A model generated the notes under the pieces. The model worked only from the letters and a program-made list of their open reading frames with translations, had not been told where the DNA came from and made no database searches. Made by a program: the position numbers and the translations under genes. A stretch of DNA of 64,000 nt, from assembly GCF_023347235.1 (NCBI RefSeq), contig NZ_CP094467.1, positions 1,736,001-1,800,000 on the forward strand, in the 5' to 3' direction. Positions within the stretch are counted from its first letter, which is position 1; every line of letters begins with the position of its first letter. This DNA comes from Faecalibacterium sp. I4-1-79 (GTDB lineage: Bacteria; Bacillota; Clostridia; Oscillospirales; Ruminococcaceae). Shown here piece after piece: positions 43,136 to 51,523 of the stretch.

Positions 43136-43864
43136 TCAAATAAAAATGTCCAATACTTTTTTGCGCCAGAACTCGTACAGCACCCGCACGGCAGCAATCA
43201 CGATGAACAGCGCCTGTGCGCTGACCCGGAAGGATACCCTATCCTGTACGGTAGGCTGGGCGCTGCCGAAGTCCGGCAGAACGCGCAGCTTGTCAAATTC
43301 CAGAAAGAAAAAGCGATCCAGCACGCCAAGGGTCGGGTACAGCCACGCTTGCAGCTTGCCATAGCTGCGGGCAGCTGCGGCGGTGTCGTCCCCGCGCACG
43401 CCAAGGCAGACCGAGATCTTTGTAAAGCGGAGCGCGCCAAACACCGCCCGCAGCAGCGCACCCACGCCTCGCAGCATGGTGCAGACCACATCCAGCGTGA
43501 TCTTTGCCTTTTGGCGGGGCGGCTTTTCAGCCTTGGGCTTTGCGGGCTGCACAGCTTTTTTTTCAGCCTTTTTGCGCTTACGCTCCGCACGCCATGCGCG
43601 GAATTTTGCTTTCAGTCTGCCGGTAAAGCCCTTGGGCTTCTCCGGCTGGGCGGGAGGTTCCGAATTTGGGTATTGGAACACCGGAAAAGTGATGCCCAGT
43701 GCCCCGGCTTTTACGGTGAGCGTATCGTTTTGCCAGCAGACATCCGCGCAGAAAGGGCACAGCAGCAACAGCGCCGCCAGCACCAGAATGATCAGCAGCA
43801 GGATGCCCACCACCTTGAGAATGAACAGCAGACAAGCGCCCACTGCGGAAAGAACCATGCCCAT
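43136..43864 (-). CDS. DUF2953 (YtfI-like) membrane protein
   Basis: An N-terminal transmembrane helix (about 10-38, Leu/Ile-rich) is followed by a highly basic, Lys/Pro-rich linker (about 75-120). A DUF2953-type C-terminal domain then includes a GVRGDDTAAAARSYG stretch. 242 residues. It lies between scpB and ytfJ, the arrangement usual for this family. Function is unknown; its tie to ytfJ suggests a sporulation or germination role. Confidence 0.8.
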   Translation of the reverse strand: MGMVLSAVGACLLFILKVVGILLLIILVLAALLLLCPFCADVCWQNDTLTVKAGALGITFPVFQYPNSEPPAQPEKPKGFTGRLKAKFRAWRAERKRKKAEKKAVQPAKPKAEKPPRQKAKITLDVVCTMLRGVGALLRAVFGALRFTKISVCLGVRGDDTAAAARSYGKLQAWLYPTLGVLDRFFFLEFDKLRVLPDFGSAQPTVQDRVSFRVSAQALFIVIAAVRVLYEFWRKKVLDIFI

Positions 43865-43867
43865 GGG

Positions 43868-44413
43868 TCAGCCCTCACTTTCGGTCGGATCATCTGCCGG
43901 TGCATCGCTGTGCACCGGCGGCAGGTCTGCCAGACTGGACAGACCGAACACACGCAAAAAGGTATCGGTGGTGCGGAAGCTGACCGGACGACCCGGCAGG
44001 TCCAGACGACCGGCTTCCTCGATCAGACCTTTTTCCAGCAGGCCGGACACGCTGGAGGAGGAGTCCACGCCGCGCACCTGCTCGATAAAGGCGCGGGACA
44101 CCGGCTGGTTGTAGGCGATGACGGTCAAGGTCTCCATGGCCGCAGGGCCAAGCGGCACAGCGCGGCGGCTGTCCAGCACGCGGCGCACACAGTCCGCCCA
44201 CTGGGTCTTGGTGGCAAGTTGCCACCTGGTATTGAGATGCAGTAGGCAAAGACCGCTGTCCTCCCGCTGGTAGCGGGTGTGCAAGGCTTCCAGCGCGGTC
44301 TCTACGGTAGACTGCGGCAGCTGCACCGCCTGTGCCAGCTTATCGGCACCTATGGGGTCGCCGCAGGCAAAAAGCATTGCCTCCACGGCGGCAAGGGTTT
44401 GTTTCTGGTTCAT
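43868..44413 (-). CDS. scpB: segregation and condensation protein B
   Basis: ScpB is a winged-helix kleisin-binding subunit of the Smc complex. The 181 residues include AVEAMLFACGDPI at the N-terminus and the diagnostic LTVIAYNQPVSRAFIEQVRG block near 97-117. It overlaps scpA by four nt. The acidic C-terminal tail (DAPADDPTESEG) is variable. Confidence 0.94.
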   Translation of the reverse strand: MNQKQTLAAVEAMLFACGDPIGADKLAQAVQLPQSTVETALEALHTRYQREDSGLCLLHLNTRWQLATKTQWADCVRRVLDSRRAVPLGPAAMETLTVIAYNQPVSRAFIEQVRGVDSSSSVSGLLEKGLIEEAGRLDLPGRPVSFRTTDTFLRVFGLSSLADLPPVHSDAPADDPTESEG

Positions 44414-45132
44414 GGGTTCTCCTTATTGCGTTCCGGGCGGGTGCGGCGCATGGTCAACACTCCCCTGTCGTCCAGCGCGATGCGTCCGCCGCGCACCAGT
44501 TCCAGCAGCGCCAGAAAGGTAGCTACGTTGGTGCTGCGGCTCTGGCTGTGGGAAAACAACTGCTCCATCTTTGCCACGGTACCGCCTAGCATCCGGCGTA
44601 GGATGTACACCACCCGGCTGGTAACCGACACCATAGGCGCAGTGACCAGCGGCTCAAACTGCTGCTGGGTGGGCACACGGCGGGTCTTGGTGCGTCCCGC
44701 CAGCGCCTGCCAGTAGTCCGCAAGCATCTGCGGGGCATGGTGCAGCGCGTAGGTGTTGTCCAGCTCCATCTCCATAGGACGGCGCACGAACACCGGGGCG
44801 GCTTCTCCTTTTGCGCGCAGCAAAGCCGCCATGCGGCGGCACTGGTCGTACTCGATCAGCTGACCGGTAAGTTCCTGCTTCATGCGCTCACCCTCTTCGC
44901 TGCGGGGCAGCAACAGAAAGCTTTTCATCTCCACCAGATGCGCCGCCATCTCAATGAAGGCGCTGGCAGTCTCGGGGTCGGGGTCGGCTTGCTCCACGGT
45001 GCGGGTGTACTGGTCGATGAGCTGCAAAATGGGGATATTATGCAAGTCCATTTTATGTTTGGCCACCAGCGCCAGCAATAATTCCAGCGGGCCGTCAAAA
45101 TCTTCCAGATGGAAGGTCAATTCCTCTGCCAC
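44410..45132 (-). CDS. scpA: segregation and condensation protein A
   Basis: ScpA is the kleisin bridging the Smc dimer in chromosome segregation. The 240 residues carry the N-terminal HLEDFDGPLELLLALV helix and the KMDLHNIPI block. A C-terminal winged helix (VATFLALLELVRGGRIAL) ends it. The start is GTG, directly after the stop codon of the protease gene, so translation is probably coupled. Confidence 0.94.
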   Translation of the reverse strand: MAEELTFHLEDFDGPLELLLALVAKHKMDLHNIPILQLIDQYTRTVEQADPDPETASAFIEMAAHLVEMKSFLLLPRSEEGERMKQELTGQLIEYDQCRRMAALLRAKGEAAPVFVRRPMEMELDNTYALHHAPQMLADYWQALAGRTKTRRVPTQQQFEPLVTAPMVSVTSRVVYILRRMLGGTVAKMEQLFSHSQSRSTNVATFLALLELVRGGRIALDDRGVLTMRRTRPERNKENP

Positions 45133-45801
45133 TCAGATCACCGCCCCAAGGCTGCTTGCATAAACGGCGTAGGCGATCTTATCAATATACCCGGTGCCTG
45201 CGCCCAAAAGCGACCACACCACGTTATTCAGGTAGTACAGCGGCACATCCAGAAAGCCGCCCCACACCGCTGCCAGCATGACGATCATAATATATTTTTC
45301 GTACCGCATCAGACCAAAGTAGATGCGCTGCGGCAGCACCACCAGCAGAATGCGGCTGCCGTCCAGCGGCGGCACGGGAATGAGGTTGAACACCGCAAGG
45401 CTCACGTTCATCAGCACCAGATACCGCAAAAACATAGCAATATAAATGGTGGCGTTATTGACCGGTGCCCAGTAGTACAGCACCTTCCACGCCACCATGC
45501 CAAGGTAGGCCAGCAAAAGGTTTGCCACAGGGCCGGCCAGCGCTGTAAGTGCCATGCCCCATTTGGGGTTTTTGAAGTTGCGGGGGTTGGTGGACACAGG
45601 CTTTGCCCAGCCCACGCCCGCAAACACCATGCACAGCGTGCCAAGCAGGTCAAAGTGGGCAAAGGGGTTCAGCGAAAGACGCCCCTCGCGTTTGGCGGTG
45701 GCATCGCCCAGCAGCCATGCTGCCAGCGCATGGCCAGCCTCATGGAACGGAATGGCCACCAGCGCCACCAGTGCGCGGATGATAATTGCCTGTGCGGTCA
45801 T
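45133..45801 (-). CDS. site-2 protease (M50 family) membrane metalloprotease
   Basis: An intramembrane zinc protease with the HEAGH motif near residues 20-24 and the second metal ligand in NLIPVPPLDGS near 140-150. About six hydrophobic helices span the 222 residues. This short M50B type often precedes scpA-scpB in Clostridia. Substrate unknown. Confidence 0.92.
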   Translation of the reverse strand: MTAQAIIIRALVALVAIPFHEAGHALAAWLLGDATAKREGRLSLNPFAHFDLLGTLCMVFAGVGWAKPVSTNPRNFKNPKWGMALTALAGPVANLLLAYLGMVAWKVLYYWAPVNNATIYIAMFLRYLVLMNVSLAVFNLIPVPPLDGSRILLVVLPQRIYFGLMRYEKYIMIVMLAAVWGGFLDVPLYYLNNVVWSLLGAGTGYIDKIAYAVYASSLGAVI

Positions 45802-45913
45802 GTAAATCTCCTGTCAAAATGAATTTCTTCCTTTATAATACTATTTTTTTGTGCCCTGCACAAGCCCCACAGCATCGGGAATGCAAAAAGCTGCAAGAAA
45901 TTTAAAAAAAGAC

Positions 45914-45942
45914 TTGCTTTTTCTTTGTATCTCTGGTAAAAT
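45914..45942 (+). promoter_or_regulatory. rpmB promoter
   Basis: TTGCTT, a 17-bp spacer and TAAAAT, about 50 nt upstream of the rpmB start. Confidence 0.75.
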
Positions 45943-45994
45943 AGTCAAGCTGATTATTTTGATTCCATACTTCACTGTAGGAGGTGCAATTACC

Positions 45995-46183
45995 ATGGCT
46001 AAGTGTGAATGCTGCGGCAAGGGTGTTACCTTTGGTATTAAGGTTTCTCACTCTCATCGCCGTTCCAACCGTACCTGGAAGCCGAATGTCCGTCGTGTCA
46101 AGGCGGTCGTGGAGGGCTCTCCCAAGTATGTCTACGCATGCTCCCGTTGCCTGCGCGCTGGCAAAGTTACCCGCGCTGTCTAA
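45995..46183 (+). CDS. rpmB: 50S ribosomal protein L28
   Basis: The 62-residue L28 carries two cysteine pairs (CECC, then CSRC) that likely bind zinc, and the SHSHRRSNRTWKPNV block typical of L28. The ATG at 45995 has GGAGGTG upstream. It has its own promoter and terminator. In B. subtilis rpmB lies next to spoVM, but here it is 45 kb away from it. Confidence 0.97.
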   Translation: MAKCECCGKGVTFGIKVSHSHRRSNRTWKPNVRRVKAVVEGSPKYVYACSRCLRAGKVTRAV

Positions 46184-46196
46184 TTTGGTGTATGTG

Positions 46197-46228
46197 GCCG
46201 GTCACTTTGTCGAGTGGCCGGCTTTTTT
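46197..46228 (+). terminator. terminator of rpmB
   Basis: Arms GCCGGTCACT / AGTGGCCGGC (one mismatch) followed by TTTTTT. Confidence 0.9.
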
Positions 46229-46252
46229 ATTTGCCGCAAGGAGAGGAATAAA

Positions 46253-46429
46253 ATGTCTTTGCCTGTTGATCCCATCATGCTGCTGAGCGTGGTGAACCTG
46301 AAACTGCGGGATCAGTATAAGGATCTCGATGCGCTGTGCGAAGATCTGGAGGCCGACAAGGCCGGTCTGTGCGCAAAGCTGCACGCCGTGGGCTACGATT
46401 ACGACCCGCAGCGCAACCAGTTTGTCTGA
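46253..46429 (+). CDS. DUF4250 small protein
   Basis: The 58 residues (MSLPVDPIMLLSVVNLKLRD at the start, GYDYDPQRNQF at the end) match the DUF4250 pattern in both length and key positions: DPxMLLSxVNxKLRD, a middle LDALCEDL, then GYxYxxxxNQF. No function is known. AAGGAGAGG precedes the ATG. It follows the rpmB terminator by 25 nt and probably relies on read-through. Confidence 0.85.
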   Translation: MSLPVDPIMLLSVVNLKLRDQYKDLDALCEDLEADKAGLCAKLHAVGYDYDPQRNQFV

Positions 46430-46508
46430 TTATAGCTTCCAAATCCGGCACCGGTGCGCAGCGACTGTGCCCGGGCCGGTGAATGATAAAATAAGGAGTG
46501 CTTGATTT

Positions 46509-47267
46509 ATGATCCAGGGTACCTATTACAAAGAGTGGAGCACGGTTCTGGGCCGTGAGATGGAGTTTAAGGTGTACGGCCATGCTGGTGTGCCGGTGCT
46601 GGCGCTGCCCGCCCGCGGCGGCCGTTTTTACGACTGGGAGAACAACGGAATGCCCGACGCCATTGCCCAGCTGCTGAACGAGGGCAAGGTGCAGCTGTTC
46701 TGCGCAGATGCCGTGGACGGCGAGGGCCTTTTGAACGGTGATCTGCCCCAGCGCCGCCGCGCCGAGCTGCAGGAGAAATATTTCGTCTACCTGACCGCTG
46801 AGCTGGCTCCCCGCATTCTGACCCTGAACAACGCCAAAAAGGGCACCCGGATCTGGACTGCCGGAGTGGACTTGGGCGCTTACCACGCCGTCCACTGCCG
46901 CCTGCGTCGTCCCACCCTGTTTGCCGGTGCTGTGGGCATGGGCGGCATCTACGACCTGACCCGCTTCTGGGGCACCGACAGTGATGACATGGTGCTGCGC
47001 TGCTCTCCCCTTGCCTATCTGCAGGAGAACGGCATTGCCAACAAGCTGGCATTGACCAGGGCAGAAGAGAACTGCCTGATCCTCTGTGCCGGTCAAGGTG
47101 CCTACGAGGGCGATGCACTGGATGACACACAGGCATTGGCTGATCTGCTGAAGGATCAGGGTATGCCCGCACATCTGGAGATCTGGGGCGGTGACGTCTC
47201 CCACGACTGGTACTGGTGGGGCAAGATGTGGAGCCTGTTTGCACCGCGCATTCTGGAAGTAAAGTAA
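46509..47267 (+). CDS. esterase-fold protein with Asp at the nucleophile position
   Basis: The 252 residues follow the family of small esterases (alpha/beta hydrolases) that start with a LGREMEFKVYGHAG-like block and GRFYDWENNGM. Family members usually have G-C-S-M-G-A-Y-H at the nucleophile elbow. Here it reads AGVDLGAYH, so the Ser is replaced by Asp (residue about 121). The late His (GGDVSHDWYWW) is kept. It may be a non-catalytic or altered enzyme. AAGGAG precedes the start; a terminator follows. Confidence 0.7.
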   Translation: MIQGTYYKEWSTVLGREMEFKVYGHAGVPVLALPARGGRFYDWENNGMPDAIAQLLNEGKVQLFCADAVDGEGLLNGDLPQRRRAELQEKYFVYLTAELAPRILTLNNAKKGTRIWTAGVDLGAYHAVHCRLRRPTLFAGAVGMGGIYDLTRFWGTDSDDMVLRCSPLAYLQENGIANKLALTRAEENCLILCAGQGAYEGDALDDTQALADLLKDQGMPAHLEIWGGDVSHDWYWWGKMWSLFAPRILEVK

Positions 47268-47275
47268 GAATTTTT

Positions 47276-47306
47276 AACGAGGGAAAGCCTGCGGGGCTTC
47301 CCTCGT
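47276..47306 (+). terminator. terminator of the esterase-fold gene
   Basis: ACGAGGGAAaGCC / GGCTTCCCTCGT arms followed by TTTTCTT. Confidence 0.8.
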
Positions 47307-47382
47307 TTTCTTATATGCAGCGGTAATGGCCTCCGCGTACGCTCTGGCCATGTTCAGAGGTATTTTACTTTTAAATTTATGA

Positions 47383-47418
47383 TTCAGAAGCACCTGCGGC
47401 GTTTCTGAACCATTTTTT
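47383..47418 (+). terminator. second terminator-like hairpin upstream of csoR
   Basis: TTCAGAA / TTCTGAA arms followed, after CCA, by TTTTTT. No gene lies between this and the esterase terminator; it may insulate the copper operon. Confidence 0.4.
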
Positions 47419-47450
47419 GTTTGCAGCACCATTTATTCTTGATTTCCTAC

Positions 47451-47479
47451 TTGAATTGTCGGATATTATGTGCTATACT
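47451..47479 (+). promoter_or_regulatory. promoter of csoR-copA
   Basis: TTGAAT, a 17-bp spacer and TATACT. The CsoR-type operator follows 16 bp downstream. Confidence 0.75.
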
Positions 47480-47495
47480 GCTGTTGCAAGGAAAT

Positions 47496-47514
47496 ATACC
47501 CCATGGGGGTTTAT
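47496..47514 (+). promoter_or_regulatory. CsoR-type copper operator
   Basis: The G/C-tract dyad ATACCCCATGGGGGTTTAT matches the TACCCC...GGGGTA pattern of CsoR operators. It lies just after the -10 box, over the expected start region of csoR-copA, where binding would block transcription until Cu(I) releases CsoR. Confidence 0.75.
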
Positions 47515-47532
47515 GAAAGGAGTGTTTCCCGT

Positions 47533-47895
47533 ATGGAAGAGAGCAAAAGGCAATGTTGCTGCTGTAACGATGCGCCAAAGGCGGACACTACGGCAGATGC
47601 TGCTGTCCCCTGCTGCTGCCGCCACAAGGAGCGCAGCCAAGAGGAATACAAAGCCCTGCTCAACCGGCTGAACCGCATTGAAGGGCAGGTGCGGGGCATC
47701 CGCGGAATGCTGGAAAAGGACGCCTACTGCGTGGACATTCTGGTACAGGTGGCTGCAGCCAATGCGGCGCTGAACAGCTTTTCCCGGGAATTGCTGGCAC
47801 AGCATATCGGCAGCTGTGTGGCGGACGACCTGCGTGCCGGCAGCAACGAAAAGCTGGAAGAACTGCTCCGGCTGCTGCCCAAGCTGATGAAATGA
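47533..47895 (+). CDS. csoR: CsoR-family copper-sensing repressor with Cys-rich N-terminal extension
   Basis: The DUF156 helical core (RLNRIEGQVRGIRGML, about 44-60) has the Cu(I) ligands Cys66, His91 and Cys95. Their 25- and 4-residue spacing equals that of Mycobacterium CsoR. A roughly 35-residue N-terminal extension holds seven cysteines in two clusters (CCCC at 8-11, CCC at 27-29 followed by Arg-His), which standard CsoR proteins lack. Start at 47533 with AGGAG about 12 nt upstream. copA follows by 38 nt, and the operator precedes it. Confidence 0.88.
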   Translation: MEESKRQCCCCNDAPKADTTADAAVPCCCRHKERSQEEYKALLNRLNRIEGQVRGIRGMLEKDAYCVDILVQVAAANAALNSFSRELLAQHIGSCVADDLRAGSNEKLEELLRLLPKLMK

Positions 47896-47933
47896 CCGCC
47901 CGCCGGGCAGACTGACCACAAGGAGAAAAAGCA

Positions 47934-50489
47934 ATGGAACAATTCAATGTTACCGGCATGAGCTGCGCGGCCTGCTCTGCCCGGGTAGAAAAGGCCGTAA
48001 AGAGTGTGCCGGGCGTCACCGGCTGTTCGGTAAACCTGCTGACAAACTCCATGGGCGTGGAGGGCACCGCTGAGGATGCCGCCATTATCCGCGCCGTGGA
48101 GCAGGCCGGTTACGGCGCAAGCCCCAAAAAAGCCGCAGCAGCAGCCAGCACCAGCGCAGAGCTGGATGCGCTTGCAGACCACGAAACGCCCAAGCTGAAA
48201 CGGCGGTTCATCGCCTCGCTGGGCTTTTTGCTGGTGCTGATGTACTTTTCCATGGGGCACATGATGTGGGGCTGGCCGCTGCCCCGCTGGTTCGACGGCA
48301 ACCACATTGCCATGGGGCTGGTACAGCTGCTGCTGGCGGGCATCGTGATGGTGATCAACCAGAAATTTTTCATCAACGGCTTCAAAGGGCTAGTGCACCG
48401 CTCCCCTAACATGGATACGCTGGTGGCTATGGGCTCGATGGCAAGCTTTGTATGGAGCACCTACGCCCTGTTTGCCATGACCGATGCGCAGCTGCACGGC
48501 AACGAGGAACTGGTCATGCACTACATGATGGAGTTCTACTTTGAGTCCGCCGCCATGATTTTGACCCTCATCACGGTGGGTAAGATGCTGGAGGCACGTT
48601 CTAAAGGTAAGACCACCGATGCACTCAAGAGCCTGATGAAGCTTGCCCCCAAGACTGCCACCTTGCTGCGGGACGGCGCAGAGGTGACTGTGCCCATTGA
48701 GCAGGTGCAGAAGGAGGACATCTTTGTGGTGCGTCCGGGCGAGAACATCCCGGTGGACGGCATTGTGCTGGAGGGCAGCAGTGCCGTGAACGAGAGCGCC
48801 CTGACCGGCGAAAGTATCCCGGTGGACAAAGCCGCGGGCGATAAGGTAAGCGCCGCCACCACCAACCAGTCCGGCTATTTGCAGTGCCGCGCCACCCGCG
48901 TGGGCGAGGACACCACGCTGGCGCAGATCATCCGCATGGTCAGCGATGCCGCCGCCACCAAAGCCCCCATTGCAAAGATCGCAGATACCGTATCCGGCTT
49001 TTTCGTGCCTGCGGTCATCAGCATTGCGGTGGTCACCACCCTTGTCTGGCTGCTGCTGGGGCGGGATGTGGGCTACGCGCTGGCGCGGGGCATCTCGGTG
49101 CTGGTCATCAGCTGCCCCTGTGCGCTGGGTCTGGCAACGCCGGTGGCTATTATGGTGGGCAACGGCCTTGGTGCGAAGAACGGCATCCTGTTCAAGACCG
49201 CTGCGGCGCTGGAAGAAGCTGGTCGTACCCGCATCGTGGCGCTGGACAAGACCGGCACAATCACCTGCGGCGAGCCTACCGTCACCGACCTCCTGCCCGC
49301 TGCAGGCGTGACCGAGACCGAGCTGCTCACGCTGGCTGCCGCGCTGGAGGGCCACAGCGAGCACCCGCTGGCACGGGCAGTGCTGGCCTATGCGGAGGAA
49401 AAGCAGCTGGAGCTGCCCTCTGTTACCGATTTTACTGCCCTGCCGGGCAACGGCCTTACCGCCAAGCTGGAAGGCAAGGAGATCTTTGGCGGCAGCGCTG
49501 CCTTTACCAGCACAAAGGTCGCTATCCCTGCTGCGCTGCAAACGCAGGCTGCTGCACTGGCTGCTCAGGGTAAGACGCCCCTGTTCTTTGGCGGTGCAGG
49601 TCGTCTGCTGGGCGTTATCGCGGTAGCAGATACCATCAAGGAGGACAGCCCGCAGGCCATCCGGGAGCTGCGAAATATGGGTATCCGGGTCGTGATGCTG
49701 ACCGGCGACAACCAGCGCACCGCCGAGGCCATTGGCCGACAGGCCGGGGTTGACGAGGTGATTGCGGGAGTGCTGCCGGAGGGCAAGGAGGCTGTTATCC
49801 GGCAGCTGCAAAAGTACGGCAAGGTTGCCATGGTAGGCGATGGCATCAACGATGCCCCTGCCCTGACCCGCGCTGACACCGGCATTGCCATCGGCGCAGG
49901 CACGGATGTGGCCATTGACGCTGCGGACGTCGTGCTGATGAACTCCAAGCTCTCGGACGTGCCCGCCGCCATCCGGCTGAGCCGCGCTTCCCTGCGCAAC
50001 ATCCACGAAAACCTGTTCTGGGCATTTATCTACAACATCATCGGCATCCCGCTGGCAGCCGGTGTATTCATTCCCTTGGGGCTGACGCTGAACCCCATGT
50101 TCGGCGCAGCTGCCATGAGCCTTTCCAGCTTCTGCGTGGTGAGCAACGCCTTGCGGCTGAACCTGTTTGATCTGCACAGCGCAAAACGTGACCACCCACC
50201 CAAACACGTCCCTGCCCTGCCCGCTGCCCTTGTGCAGCCCGCAGCGGAGGAAGATACAACTCAAAAGGAGGAGACCACAATGAAAAAGACCCTGACCGTA
50301 GAAGGCATGATGTGCCATCACTGTGAAGCCCGCGTCAAGAAGGCGCTGGAGGCTCTGCCGCAGGTGGACAAGGCTGTTGTCAGCCACGAAGCCGGTACCG
50401 CCATCGTTACCCTGAACGCCGAAGTAGACGATGAGGTGCTGAAGAAGGCCGTGGAAGCACAGGATTATCCTGTTACCGGCATTCAGTAA
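47934..50489 (+). CDS. copA: Cu(I)-exporting P1B ATPase fused to a C-terminal CopZ domain
   Basis: One N-terminal heavy-metal domain (GMSCAAC at 8-14) is followed by eight membrane helices with the ion-binding SCPC near 393, phosphorylation motif DKTGTITC near 436, SEHPLA and GDGINDAP near 635. After the last helix and a linker, residues 783-851 form a second metal domain beginning [15 protein letters not shown]. CopA pumps Cu(I) out of the cytoplasm. The usual P1B pump does not carry a C-terminal HMA domain. Downstream of csoR and the copper operator; a strong terminator follows. Confidence 0.95.
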   Translation: MEQFNVTGMSCAACSARVEKAVKSVPGVTGCSVNLLTNSMGVEGTAEDAAIIRAVEQAGYGASPKKAAAAASTSAELDALADHETPKLKRRFIASLGFLLVLMYFSMGHMMWGWPLPRWFDGNHIAMGLVQLLLAGIVMVINQKFFINGFKGLVHRSPNMDTLVAMGSMASFVWSTYALFAMTDAQLHGNEELVMHYMMEFYFESAAMILTLITVGKMLEARSKGKTTDALKSLMKLAPKTATLLRDGAEVTVPIEQVQKEDIFVVRPGENIPVDGIVLEGSSAVNESALTGESIPVDKAAGDKVSAATTNQSGYLQCRATRVGEDTTLAQIIRMVSDAAATKAPIAKIADTVSGFFVPAVISIAVVTTLVWLLLGRDVGYALARGISVLVISCPCALGLATPVAIMVGNGLGAKNGILFKTAAALEEAGRTRIVALDKTGTITCGEPTVTDLLPAAGVTETELLTLAAALEGHSEHPLARAVLAYAEEKQLELPSVTDFTALPGNGLTAKLEGKEIFGGSAAFTSTKVAIPAALQTQAAALAAQGKTPLFFGGAGRLLGVIAVADTIKEDSPQAIRELRNMGIRVVMLTGDNQRTAEAIGRQAGVDEVIAGVLPEGKEAVIRQLQKYGKVAMVGDGINDAPALTRADTGIAIGAGTDVAIDAADVVLMNSKLSDVPAAIRLSRASLRNIHENLFWAFIYNIIGIPLAAGVFIPLGLTLNPMFGAAAMSLSSFCVVSNALRLNLFDLHSAKRDHPPKHVPALPAALVQPAAEEDTTQKEETTMKKTLTVEGMMCHHCEARVKKALEALPQVDKAVVSHEAGTAIVTLNAEVDDEVLKKAVEAQDYPVTGIQ
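50280..50489 (+). CDS. copZ: embedded CopZ copper chaperone reading frame (internal start)
   Basis: The in-frame ATG at 50280 (Met 783 of the long product) has a textbook ribosome binding site, AAGGAGGAGACCACA, directly upstream. It would give a 69-residue chaperone with one ferredoxin-like heavy-metal domain, MxCxxC motif GMMCHHC, ending naturally at the shared stop. The linker before it is Gln/Thr/Glu-rich. This suggests that both the fused pump and free CopZ are made from one message. Free CopZ delivers Cu(I) to CopA and CsoR. Confidence 0.6.
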   Translation: MKKTLTVEGMMCHHCEARVKKALEALPQVDKAVVSHEAGTAIVTLNAEVDDEVLKKAVEAQDYPVTGIQ

Positions 50490-50510
50490 GGGTATCAGCA
50501 CCACAAATGC

Positions 50511-50551
50511 AAAAAAGGCAGCTGCGCGTATTCTGCGCAGCTGCCTTTTTT
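50511..50551 (+). terminator. terminator of csoR-copA
   Basis: Perfect arms (GGCAGCTGCGC / GCGCAGCTGCC) flanked by A6 and T6. Confidence 0.9.
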
Positions 50552-50649
50552 GTAAGTAGGACGATTTTGAATGCGCCCACGTTCGGTTTGCACATCTTTA
50601 AGATTCCATTTTTACGAAAGAAGTCGTCACCATGATTGAAACACAAAAA

Positions 50650-50683
50650 GCCCGCTGCAAGGCGGAATGTCCTTGCAGCGGGC
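50650..50683 (-). terminator. terminator of the rubrerythrin gene
   Basis: Perfect 13-bp arms (GCCCGCTGCAAGG and its complement) with TTTTT following on the minus strand. Confidence 0.9.
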
Positions 50684-50708
50684 AGCATAGATAACCGGGA
50701 AACCCTTA

Positions 50709-51260
50709 TCAGACTTCGGTGTTGAAGTAGCGCTTCAGCAGGCCCTCAAAGCCGCGGCCGTGACGGGCTTCGTCCTTTGCCATCTCGTGGACAGTGTCGT
50801 GGATGGCGTCCAGATTCAGAGCCTTAGCCTTCTTGGCCAGATCCATCTTACCGGCACAGGCACCGCACTCGGCCTCGGCACGCATCATCAGGTTCTTCTT
50901 GGTGCTGTCGGTCACGACCTCGCCCAGCAGCTCTGCAAAGCGGGATGCGTGGTCAGCTTCCTCGTAAGCATAACGCTTGTAGGCCTCGGCGATCTCGGGG
51001 TAGCCCTCACGCTCTGCCACGCGAGCCATAGCCAGATACATGCCGACCTCGCTGCACTCGCCCTCAAAGTTAGCGCGCAGACCATCAACGATCTCCTGCG
51101 GCACGCCCTCTGCCTTGCCGATGCCAACAACATGCTCGGTGACGTAGGTGTTGCCCTTCTTTTCCACAAAAGCGGAAGCGGGAGCCTTGCAAACGGGGCA
51201 CTGAGCGGGGATCTCACCCTCAGCGATATAACCACAAACGGTGCAAACGTATTTCTTCAT
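50709..51260 (-). CDS. reverse rubrerythrin
   Basis: The rubredoxin-like iron site (C-x2-C at 6 and 9, CPVC at 21-24) lies at the N-terminus. The ferritin-like di-iron domain with EEADHAS and DEARHG follows. This reversed order is that of the oxygen-induced revRbr of Clostridium. It acts as an NADH-linked peroxide and oxygen reductase in anaerobes. 183 residues. Transcribed from the strong promoter at 51410-51438 with a long leader and palindromic GAATWATTC sites. Confidence 0.92.
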   Translation of the reverse strand: MKKYVCTVCGYIAEGEIPAQCPVCKAPASAFVEKKGNTYVTEHVVGIGKAEGVPQEIVDGLRANFEGECSEVGMYLAMARVAEREGYPEIAEAYKRYAYEEADHASRFAELLGEVVTDSTKKNLMMRAEAECGACAGKMDLAKKAKALNLDAIHDTVHEMAKDEARHGRGFEGLLKRYFNTEV

Positions 51261-51358
51261 AAGAATTTACCTCCATTCGATCTGTTAAAAATGATACAGG
51301 ACGGAAACCACCCGCCTGTTGCTTCTATGCTGGGCAGCTGCGCTGCCGGGTATAGAAA

Positions 51359-51408
51359 GAGCCATGGAAAGAAGTTTTGTGCTTTGTGCACTTCCCTTTC
51401 CATGGCTC
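51359..51408 (-). promoter_or_regulatory. long stem-loop in the rubrerythrin leader
   Basis: Perfect 13-bp arms (GAGCCATGGAAAG / CTTTCCATGGCTC) enclose a further GAAGT / ACTTC pairing. The element starts within a few bases of the expected +1 and has no T run, so it is not a simple terminator. It may protect or regulate the message. Confidence 0.5.
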
Positions 51409-51409
51409 T

Positions 51410-51438
51410 ATTATAGCGAATAATTCCTAGTTAGTCAA
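51410..51438 (-). promoter_or_regulatory. rubrerythrin promoter
   Basis: On the minus strand, TTGACT, a 17-bp spacer and a perfect TATAAT. Confidence 0.8.
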
Positions 51439-51459
51439 GTATATTTTTAAGAATTATTC
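51418..51459 (-). promoter_or_regulatory. paired GAATWATTC operators at the rubrerythrin promoter
   Basis: GAATAATTC (51418-51426) lies in the promoter spacer and GAATTATTC (51451-51459) upstream of the -35. Each is a palindrome with the AATnATT core shared by Fur/PerR-family boxes, and their centres are 33 bp apart. PerR control of reverse rubrerythrin is known in Clostridium, so PerR is the first candidate. Confidence 0.45.
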
Positions 51460-51523
51460 CTATTTATTAAAATCTGGCAGGATGCCCAAATTCCACTGCA
51501 GAAAACTGGGCGCATTACCGGAA

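Noticed and set aside
47274-47432. 52-codon minus-strand frame between the esterase-fold gene and csoR
   Set aside because: It reads through the terminator hairpins of the plus strand and begins just outside the csoR promoter. It has no recognisable similarity.
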